A program made the translations under genes and the position numbers. From Candidatus Omnitrophota bacterium (GTDB taxonomy: Bacteria > Omnitrophota > Gorgyraeia > JAHIPI01), in the NCBI GenBank assembly GCA_016783745.1, contig JADHVZ010000015.1, positions 1 through 42,229 on the forward strand: 42,229 bases of DNA. Direction: 5' to 3'. A model generated the notes under the pieces. The model was given only the letters and a program-made list of their open reading frames with translations, did not search any database and was not told the origin of the DNA. Positions within the stretch are counted from its first letter, which is position 1. Each line of letters begins with the position of its first letter. Positions 26,910-35,200 of the stretch are shown in pieces.

Positions 26910-28102
26910 TGATAGAATTTGAGCAGGCCCTTAAGCTGATATTGAGAAACAGTAAAGAATTGGGCGCTGAGACGGTATTGGTCGATAATTCCGTAGGTAG
27001 ATCATTGGCGGAGGATGTTTATTCCAAATTACAGATGCCGCCGTTTAATAAATCGGCAATGGACGGATACGCACTGAAGGCAATAGATGTTACAGATTCT
27101 CATGTCCGGCTGAAGTGCGTTGGTTTTATAGAGGCAGGCCAGACTTTCAGGAAAAGAGTCAGAAGGGGCGAGTGCGTAAAGATAATGACCGGAGCTCCTC
27201 TTCCACAAGATACCGATAGCGTGGTCATGGTGGAGGAGACTCGAAGATTCGGCGAACTCGTGGGAATAGCAAGAGCTGTAAAGAGAGGACAGAACGTTTG
27301 TGTGCAAGGTGAAGACATTAAAAAGGGCGAGAAAGTGCTTGTAAGGCGGAGAGTAATTTCGGTCTCAGATGTGGCGCTTCTTGCGGCAGTCGGCAAAAAG
27401 TATGTGAAGGTCATAAAGAGGCCCGAGGTAGGCGTTTTAAATACCGGCGGAGAAATTATTCCTGCAGGGCGGAGGCTCCCCGGAAATAAGATATATAATA
27501 GCAACGGCCCGCAACTTTTAGCTCTTCTTAAATCAGATGGGATTAGGCCTCACTTCTTAGGAATTGCAAAGGATGATCTTCGGGAATTGAAAAAAGCTGT
27601 CAGGAAGGGGTTAGAGAAGGATATACTTTTGATATCAGGCGGAGTGTCTCAGGGGGACTACGACCTCGTGCCGAGTGTTTTAAAAAGCCTCGGCGTGAAA
27701 GAGGTATTTCACAAGATTAAAGTTAAACCGGGAAAGCCTCTCTTTTTCGGAAAGTACAAAAATAGGCTCATTTTCGGTATCCCCGGAAACCCCGTCTCGA
27801 ACTTTTTGGCCTATCTTCTGTTCATACGTCCGGCATTATCAAAGATGTCAGGTGGAGAACTTTGCGAAGGCGTATTCAAGGAAGGAGTACTCACGAAGAC
27901 GTTTTGTCATAAGATCGGCCGGAAACATTTTGTTCCCGCAAAGATATCAAAGAGGGGATCGCGCTATTATGTCTATCCCGTAGAGAGTCACGGTTCAGCG
28001 GATATTCTCGCATTATCAAAGGCAAACGGATTTATGATAGTCGATCGAGATTGCCGTCTCGTTAAAGCAAAATCAAAGATAGAGTTTATAACATGGAAAT
28101 GA
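26909..28102 (+). CDS. moeA: molybdopterin molybdenumtransferase
   Basis: 'MPPFNKSAMDGYALKA', 'VKIMTGAPLPQDTDSVVMVEET', 'VGVLNTGGEII', 'SGGVSQGDYDLVPSVL', 'GIPGNPVSNF'. Confidence 0.95.
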   Translation: MIEFEQALKLILRNSKELGAETVLVDNSVGRSLAEDVYSKLQMPPFNKSAMDGYALKAIDVTDSHVRLKCVGFIEAGQTFRKRVRRGECVKIMTGAPLPQDTDSVVMVEETRRFGELVGIARAVKRGQNVCVQGEDIKKGEKVLVRRRVISVSDVALLAAVGKKYVKVIKRPEVGVLNTGGEIIPAGRRLPGNKIYNSNGPQLLALLKSDGIRPHFLGIAKDDLRELKKAVRKGLEKDILLISGGVSQGDYDLVPSVLKSLGVKEVFHKIKVKPGKPLFFGKYKNRLIFGIPGNPVSNFLAYLLFIRPALSKMSGGELCEGVFKEGVLTKTFCHKIGRKHFVPAKISKRGSRYYVYPVESHGSADILALSKANGFMIVDRDCRLVKAKSKIEFITWK

Positions 28103-29058
28103 AAAATAAAATAGATTATTTACGACTTTCGATAACGGATAGGTGCAATCTTAATTGTTTGTATTGTACCCCATTAAAGAAAGATCAATTTTTAACTCAT
28201 GATGAAGTCCTGCGGTACGAGGAGATGGTTAAGATTGTCGAGGCGTTTGTCACAATGGGAGTGAGATATGTGCGGATAACAGGAGGAGAGCCCCTAATAA
28301 AAAAGAATATCACGGACCTGGTAAGTATGATAAGAGATATAAAGGGACTTCGGGAAATCGCTTTAACTACGAATGGAATCGGCCTTAAAGACAAGGCTCG
28401 CCAGTTGAAAGAAGCGGGACTCGATAGGATAAATATAAGCATCAATACATTGAAAGAAGAGAGATACATAGATATTGCGGGAAGAGACTATTTCAAAGAG
28501 GTGTGGGCCGGGATTCATAGTGCTCTTAAATCCGGACTAGACCCGATAAAGCTGAATGTGGTGGTGATGAAAGGGATAAACGATGACGAAATATTGGATT
28601 TTGTGCGATTGACATTTAGGTATCCGTTAAATATCCGTTTCATTGAGTTATTTCCCACGACCGAGCGTTCCGAAGGATTAACGTATCATATGATGAAAAA
28701 TACCGAAATAAAGGAAAAGATACTAGATCAATTCGGTGAAATGAGACGTAGTTTTGATATAAATGGGAATGGACCGGCCGAATACTACAGACTTAAGGAC
28801 TCTATGGGATTGATAGGCTTTATCAATAGTTCAAGCGATAATTTTTGCAATGAGTGCAACCGGGTGAGAATAGATTGCGCGGGTAGGATCTCGCCTTGCT
28901 TATTTTCCGGACATATTTATGATCTGCGCAACGCATTGAGGAACGGGAAGAACGATGAATTAAGCCTCAGTATAAAAGATATCTTTGAAATGAAATCGGA
29001 ATACAATAAGAATGCGATAAATAATCGCAAAGTCGAAATGAGCAGTATCGGAGGATAA
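28093..29058 (+). CDS. moaA: GTP 3',8-cyclase
   Basis: Radical SAM 'LRLSITDRCNLNCLYC', 'RITGGEPL', C-terminal 'FCNECNRVRIDCAGRISPCLFS'. Confidence 0.95.
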   Translation: MEMKNKIDYLRLSITDRCNLNCLYCTPLKKDQFLTHDEVLRYEEMVKIVEAFVTMGVRYVRITGGEPLIKKNITDLVSMIRDIKGLREIALTTNGIGLKDKARQLKEAGLDRINISINTLKEERYIDIAGRDYFKEVWAGIHSALKSGLDPIKLNVVVMKGINDDEILDFVRLTFRYPLNIRFIELFPTTERSEGLTYHMMKNTEIKEKILDQFGEMRRSFDINGNGPAEYYRLKDSMGLIGFINSSSDNFCNECNRVRIDCAGRISPCLFSGHIYDLRNALRNGKNDELSLSIKDIFEMKSEYNKNAINNRKVEMSSIGG

Positions 29059-29064
29059 TGAATT

Positions 29065-29514
29065 ATGACAAAGATAAGATCAGGAATGGTTGATGTCGGT
29101 CCGAAGAAAAAGACTGAACGAATGGCAGTGGCGAAAGTTTTTGTCAGACTGGGGCCGGCGCTAGTTGAAAAGATAGAAGATAATGCTATTCCAAAAGGCA
29201 ATGTGATTGAGGCGGCGCGGATTGCCGGCATAATGGGAGCAAAAAAGACATCCGAGATTATACCGCTTTGCCACAATATCGAAATAGAATGTGTGAATAT
29301 GGAATTTAACCTTACAGAAGACGGTTTGTTGATAGAATCCAGAGTAAAGACTAGAGCAAAGACCGGGGTGGAAATGGAAGCGATGGTAGCGTGTTCAACG
29401 GCAGCGCTTACAGTATACGATATGTGCAAGATGTTTTCGAAATCGATAGAGATAACCGAACTTTGTCTTGTTGAGAAAAGAGGGGGTAGAAGTGGTGTTT
29501 ACAAAAGGAGCTGA
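29065..29514 (+). CDS. moaC: cyclic pyranopterin monophosphate synthase
   Basis: 'MVDVGPKKKTERMAVA', 'AARIAGIMGAKKTSEIIPLCHNIEI', 'TGVEMEAMVACSTAALTVYDMCK'. Confidence 0.95.
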   Translation: MTKIRSGMVDVGPKKKTERMAVAKVFVRLGPALVEKIEDNAIPKGNVIEAARIAGIMGAKKTSEIIPLCHNIEIECVNMEFNLTEDGLLIESRVKTRAKTGVEMEAMVACSTAALTVYDMCKMFSKSIEITELCLVEKRGGRSGVYKRS

Positions 29515-29983
29515 CGCTGAAGATAAGGGGAAAATATTTTCTATTAATTGCAGCAAAAGAAAGGGGATTGCAAAGACATCCGCAAGTAAAGCAAATTTAA
29601 TCGAAGATTTTGGCCTGGAAGGGGATGGCCATGGAGGGCCGGGATTACGGCAAGTGAGCCTTCTTGCGATTGAAAGCATTAAAAGGCAGAGCGAATGCCC
29701 TAAGGCTAAAAAGAAAGGTATCTTACTTGGGCCCGGCGATTTTGCCGAAAATATAACAACGGAGGGCTTAAATCTCACACAATTAAAGATTGGGAACAGA
29801 TTGAAAATAAGGAACGATATTATTTTGGAAATATCCAAAATAGGCAAAGAATGCCATAGATATTGCACTATCTATAAGAAACTCGGAGATTGCATTATGC
29901 CTCGAGAAGGAATATTTGCGAAGGTAACAAGAGGCGGAGAAGTCGCCATAGCAGATGAGATCGAGGTGGTCAAAAATGTTTAA
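29468..29983 (+). CDS. MOSC domain protein
   Basis: 'EGDGHGGPGLRQVSLLA', 'LGPGDFAENITTEGLNL', 'GKECHRYCTIYKKLGDCIMPREGIFAKV'. Confidence 0.88.
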   Translation: MLRKEGVEVVFTKGADAEDKGKIFSINCSKRKGIAKTSASKANLIEDFGLEGDGHGGPGLRQVSLLAIESIKRQSECPKAKKKGILLGPGDFAENITTEGLNLTQLKIGNRLKIRNDIILEISKIGKECHRYCTIYKKLGDCIMPREGIFAKVTRGGEVAIADEIEVVKNV

Positions 29984-30482
29984 ATTTGCCGTATTGACAA
30001 TTAGCGATAGATGTTCAAGAGGTGAGGCCAAGGATGAGAGCAGCAAGATTATTGTAGATCTCCTTAAAAATATTAATGGAGAGAATATTCGATATGGTAT
30101 AGTTCCAGACGAAGCAGATTTGATAAAAGAGAAGCTTGTTTATTACTGTGACGAGCTAAAAGTAGACCTTGTTCTAACTACAGGCGGTACAGGTTTAGGC
30201 CCCAGGGATGTAACTCCTGAAGCAACAAAACAAATAATGCAGAAAATGGTTCCAGGGATATCTGAACTCATGAGGTTAGAAGGCTTAAAAAAGACAAAAA
30301 AAGCCGTGCTTTCAAGAGGAATAAGTGCAATAAGGGGAAGCTCAATTATAATTAATTTGCCGGGCAGCCCAAAAGGCGTAAAGGAATCCTTGATGGCTGT
30401 CTTGGATATTATACCCCATGCTCTCAATATGGTGAAAGGCAAGGGGCATAATAATATTCCACAGAGAACAGATATGGAGTAA
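29976..30482 (+). CDS. mogA: molybdopterin adenylyltransferase (MogA/MoaB family)
   Basis: 'FAVLTISDRCSRGEAKDESS', 'LVLTTGGTGLGPRDVTPEAT', 'INLPGSPKGVKESL'; start ATG 29976. Confidence 0.93.
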   Translation: MFKFAVLTISDRCSRGEAKDESSKIIVDLLKNINGENIRYGIVPDEADLIKEKLVYYCDELKVDLVLTTGGTGLGPRDVTPEATKQIMQKMVPGISELMRLEGLKKTKKAVLSRGISAIRGSSIIINLPGSPKGVKESLMAVLDIIPHALNMVKGKGHNNIPQRTDME

Positions 30483-30561
30483 TGTAACCAGTAATTCGTT
30501 AGTCGCAATATTGTTTACATATGGCACAAGAATGCTGTATACTATATGTGAGAGGTCTGCA

Positions 30562-30873
30562 ATGGAAGAGAATTACAAGGAACCACTATATCCTATTGCG
30601 ATTGCCGCTAAGCTTCTTAAAGTTTGTCCAGCTACCCTGAGAATTTGGGAGAAAAAGGGATTAATTAAGCCAAATCGGATAGGACGCAACAGGTTTTATT
30701 CAAGGTGCGACATAGATAGGCTGGAACACATAAAAGAATTAATACAAGGAAAACATGTGAATATTGAAGGCGTTAAGCAAATATTGAGTACTATTCGGTG
30801 TTGGGAAATAAAAAAGTGCAAACTAAAAGAGAGAGATGCCTGTCCGGTCTATCACAAGTATGGTTCTACCTAA
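30562..30873 (+). CDS. MerR-family regulator with C-terminal CWEIKKC...CPVYH cysteine motif
   Basis: 'YPIAIAAKLLKVCPATLRIWEKKGLIKPNRIGRNRFYSRCDIDRL' MerR HTH; tail 'CWEIKKCKLKERDACPVYHKYGST'. Confidence 0.8.
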   Translation: MEENYKEPLYPIAIAAKLLKVCPATLRIWEKKGLIKPNRIGRNRFYSRCDIDRLEHIKELIQGKHVNIEGVKQILSTIRCWEIKKCKLKERDACPVYHKYGST

Positions 30874-30960
30874 ACGATTTTCATTCTTGCCCGCCGTTCA
30901 GACCGTATGTCATTCACAAATTCATTAGATTTTTTCGACATGCAAGAATTCATTAAGGAA

Positions 30961-30982
30961 GCGTCAGACGTGTTGCGCAACT
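30961..30982 (+). repeat. REP-like repeat family 1, start of a composite element
   Basis: GCGTCAGACGTGTTGCGCAACT followed by a 54-bp segment also present after 40387. Confidence 0.9.
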
Positions 30983-31030
30983 CGAAATAACTCAATAAGC
31001 TTCAAAACAAATGCAGAATTCTCTTGATTC

Positions 31031-31073
31031 CGGTAATTAGGCTCCGTCCCTAATTAGGCTCCGTCCCTAATTA
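31031..31073. repeat. palindromic GTAATTAGG-CTCCGTC-CCTAATTAC element with partial tandem duplication
   Basis: ggtaattaggctccgtccctaattaggctccgtccctaattacc; single-unit copy at 40459-40483. Confidence 0.8.
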
Positions 31074-31074
31074 C

Positions 31075-31210
31075 CCTGTGGGTCAATAAGCTCGATCTAG
31101 GAAATGTTGATGATTTCGGCAGAGGAAAGAGAGCCCTATGCAAAAATGGTCATTATGACAAAAAGTATAAAATAGTAGTGCCAAAAGAAGAAACGAATCT
31201 ATGAAAGATA
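31075..31210 (+). pseudogene. 3' fragment of abiEi and first codons of abiEii, near-identical to 39175-39307
   Basis: 'cctgtgggtcaataagctcgatctaggaaatgttgat...ccaaaagaagaaacgaatctatgaaagata' shared with one small indel. Confidence 0.92.
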
Positions 31211-31287
31211 GTTTATTTGTGTAATGACATCATCAGTCAAACACCTTCTGATGTAGGAATAAGTAAAAAGAATAAAGATAAAAAAAC

Positions 31288-31316
31288 TTGACAAACGTAA
31301 TACAATGTAATACACT
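31288..31316 (+). promoter_or_regulatory. promoter TTGACA-N17-TACACT of the BrnT/CopG-like TA locus, overlapping GTAATACA repeats
   Basis: TTGACA 31288-31293, TACACT 31311-31316; 'GTAATACAATGTAATACAC' between. Confidence 0.6.
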
Positions 31317-31332
31317 ATATGTGTAGGTAAAT

Positions 31333-31602
31333 ATGAAAAGATATCATAACCTAAGGTGGGATGAGCGAAACATTTACCATATTGCGGTACATCATGTTAT
31401 TCCAGATGAAGTTGAGCAAGTTGTTTTCTCATCCAAATGCAGAGTAAGGCGTGGCAGGGGGCAGAATACTTACTATATACTTGGACAAGCGGAATAAGGC
31501 CGTTATTTATTCATTGTTTTAAAAGGTAAGCATAGCGGCATTGGACGTGTAGTAACAGCACGTGAGATGATTGACAAGGAAAGAAGATGGTATAGAGGAT
31601 AA
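31333..31602 (+). pseudogene. BrnT-like ribonuclease toxin with an in-frame TAA at codon 55
   Basis: MKRYHNLRWDERNIYHIAVHHVIPDEVEQVVFSSKCRVRRGRGQNTYYILGQAE*GRYLFIVLKGKHSGIGRVVTAREMIDKERRWYRG*; frame preserved across the stop at 31495-31497. Confidence 0.75.
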
Positions 31603-31619
31603 AAAGAGAGGCTAATATT

Positions 31620-31898
31620 ATGAAAAAGAAGATCCCAAAATTAAAGCGAGATAAAGAGTTAATTGCATTCTGGAATGCACATGATTTCACAGACTATATC
31701 GAAGATACAGAACCCGCGGATGATGTTGTTTTTGAAAAAGCCAGGAAGGAAACAGTATCATTCCGCCTAAGAAAAGAACAAATCAAAGATTTAAAAAGAA
31801 TAGCCCATAAAGTAGGCTTAGGGTATACAGCTTTAATCAGGTCTTGGATCACGGAAAGGCTTGCAAGAATACAAGGTATGCAACATCACCAAAGATAA
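31620..31898 (+). CDS. CopG/BrnA-type antitoxin
   Basis: 'LIAFWNAHDFTDYIEDTEPADDVVFEKARKETVSFRLRKEQIKDLKRIAHKVGLGYTALIRSWITERL'. Confidence 0.75.
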   Translation: MKKKIPKLKRDKELIAFWNAHDFTDYIEDTEPADDVVFEKARKETVSFRLRKEQIKDLKRIAHKVGLGYTALIRSWITERLARIQGMQHHQR

Positions 31899-31948
31899 TG
31901 TTGTATGAAAGTTTTTGCGGTGCGGATTCGACCAATCTCAATACTTGT

Positions 31949-32160
31949 CTATTTCTTCTTCCTTAAATGCGTAGGCAGGATGCGGAGGGATTCTCTATAC
32001 TTCGCGACTGTCCTGCGCTGTATTACAATACCTTCACCGGCCAGTGTTTCCTGAACGGCTTTATCGCTTAATGGCTTAGCCTTATTTTCAGCGCCTACAA
32101 TTGCCCCTATCTTTTTCTTTATAGTGACCTTAGAGGTTACCTCGCCGTTTTCTTTCCTTA
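31949..32160 (-). pseudogene. rpoN 3'-terminal relic (tail A)
   Basis: Minus-strand translation covers ...AENKAKPLSDKAVQETLAGEGIVIQRRTVAKYRESLRILPTHLRKKK*; same as the C-terminus of the ORF at 41722. Confidence 0.92.
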
Positions 32161-32274
32161 TAAAGAATTACAGAATCAAAAAGATAAGAGGTTTGTTTTT
32201 AGATATTTTACTTGCATTTTGGGAAGGGAAATGCTACCATAAAAAAATAGTCTGTTAAGAAAAAAGAAAGTGAT

Positions 32275-35200
32275 ATGCGGAATTCAACTATAAAACAAAG
32301 AAGTTTGTCTTTTATAATTATTCTATCGATTTGTCTCTTTATCCCTTCCGATATTAGAGCGCAGTTCGGAGGAAGAAAAAACCTACCTCTTGAAAATCAG
32401 CCTTTTGAAATCCAACCTGTCGGAAACTCTGCTCCGTTCCAAGCGGGACAAGAGCGGCAAGAACCCAAATACGCGCCCGGAGAGGTGCTGGTTAAATTCA
32501 AAGAAGGAGCTGAGCCGGAGGCTGTGTTACAAGAGATCGATTTAGAGGCTAAAAATATCGAAAGAGTCCATTCCATAAAGCCCGCCTTAAGCAAGTTCAG
32601 AAAAAGTTGGAAATTAGAAAAAGACAGCAACGGCTGGTACTGGTTCATGGGTAAGAAATACCAAGATAAGGAAGAGGTGTCGGACGAAGAAGTTTTTCAG
32701 GAAGCCTACAAAGAGATGAGCCCCGAAGAGAAAACTTTGTATCGTAGCTATAAAATAGCGCTTCCCGAGGAAACAAGTGTAGAACAAGCAGTGGTTGAGT
32801 TAGAGAATAATCCCGATGTGGAATATGCACAGCCTAATTATATTATGGAAGTGCATATGATCCCAAATGACCCTTATTATCACACCACTGGAACTTGGGG
32901 GCAGTCGTATGATGACTTGTGGGGTTTAAAGCGAGACAAGTTAAATTGTCAATGGGCTTGGAATATATCACAGGGAGAAGGAGTTACGGTAGCGGTAATA
33001 GACACCGGAGTTGACTATAATCATGAAGACCTTACCGGCAACATCTGGATTAACCAGGCTGAGTTACATGGTTTAGCCGGTTTCGATGACGACGGAAACG
33101 GATATGTGGATGATGTAAGAGGATGGGACTTTAGCGGCGATTTTAATTATCCGCCCGATCCCATTCAGCCCGACAACGATCCTTCGGATTATTACGGCCA
33201 CGGCAGTCATTGTGCGGGGATTGTTGCCGCTGTCGGAAATAATAACAAAGGGATTATCGGCGTGGCGCCGAGGGCAAAGATTATGCCATTGAAAATTTTT
33301 CCTAATGCGTACACTGATGTAGCTGTGCAAGCTATCAAGTATGCCGCCGATAATGGCGCAAGAGTATTGAGTAACAGTTGGGGTCCCCCTTTCCGAAGGG
33401 CTTCTGATCCGTCATTAGAAGATGCGGTTGACTATGCCTATTCGCGCAATTGCGTTCTAGTATTTTCTGCCGGAAACAATAATGACGATGTCGCATATTA
33501 TTCTCCTGCAAACTATACAAAGACAATCGCAGTAGCCGCAACAGACCGCAATGACGTCAAGACAGATTTTTCTAACTGGGGAAATAAGATCGATATAGCA
33601 GCGCCCGGTGGCGATTCGGGCAATATGCTGGAAACTCCTTCGGGTGAGCATTTCTATGTTAATATCCTGTCTCTAAGGGCAGAGGATACCGATATGTATG
33701 AGGATGTACCCAATTACACTCCGGGCGAATTTGTACTTGGAAATCATTACTATAGAGCGCGCGGTACTTCAATGTCAGGTCCCTATGTTGCGGGCGTTGC
33801 AGCACTCATAATTAGTCAGGAACCCTCCCGTACCCCAATAGATGTAAAACGAGTTCTATTCGCTTCCGCAGATGATAAAGGTCCGGAAGGTTTTGACAGG
33901 TATCACGGTTTTGGCAGGGTAAATGCTTTCAGAGCATTGATTGCGAATTCTATCTCTTATGTACGCGCACGAATGCGCGAGCCTGAACCGGATCGCCAAT
34001 TTTCTAACGTAGTAACAATCACAGGCACTGCGATAGCAAAGAATTTCTCTCATTATACTATAGATGTCGGGGAAGGAAAAGAACCTGAGAGCTGGTCTGA
34101 TTTCGGAGTAAGCCTAAACAGCGGAGGCGGAACAGAAGTCGTAGACGATATGTTGGGGGCATGGAATTCCTCTCATTCATCATACGGAATTTATACTATC
34201 CGGCTTAGGGTTTTTAATACCTCAGGCCTGTCGCGAGAGCATAGAGTCACAATCGTAATCAATAACCTCATCCAGGAAGGATGGCCGCAGCATGTCGAAG
34301 GCAGAAGTTCTTCAAATCCGGTTATTGTTGATATTGATAATGACGGGGATCCGGAGATTATTGCGGGTTCATATGCGGACGCAGCGGGTGAAGTATACGT
34401 CTGGCACCACGATGGAACTATAGCGAGGGGTTGGCCGGTATCTTTAGGGGGGGTATGCCGAACACCTGCCGCCGGCGACTTGGATGGCGATGGCTATATG
34501 GAAATCGTTGTTGAAGTTGAATATCCGTATTTTGAGCGACATTATGAGAAAATATTTGTTTTTCAATATGACGGCACTCCTTATCCGGGTGACTGGCCTA
34601 AGGGAGACGGAAGGGAAATAGAGTACGTAACTACGATTCCTACAATAGCGGATGTGGACAAGGATGGTTTTCTTGAGATTATAGTCGGCGGGGAGAATGG
34701 CGAATTACATGCCTGGCATCACGACGGCACGATAGTCTCGGGCTGGCCTGTAAACGTTGAATACTCTCGATCCATCACCGCCCCCGCGGTGGGCGATATC
34801 GATGGAGACGGACGAACAGAGATTGTGGCGGCGGTAGGTTGCAAAATTTCTGACGATTGGACGGGGTATATCTATGCCTGGAATGACGACGGAACGCTTG
34901 TTCCCGGCAATTGGCCTGTCACCGTAGATGGTGCCGTAGAGCCTCCTGTTTTAGGAGATATTGACGGTGATAATCAACTTGAGATATTAGTTAATGCCCT
35001 TGGAACCTTGTTTGCTTTTGAGCATGATGGAACTATTATACCTGGCTGGCCGAAGGAAATGCAGTTGGAAGAAATCAATTGGGGCAGTCCAATGCTTGGA
35101 GATTTAGACAGAGACGGAATGCCCGAGATTATAGTTACTGGGGGGAGTTTCTCGTATGATTCATCCGATAATATGATATCCAAAAACGGGGTTTGGGTTT

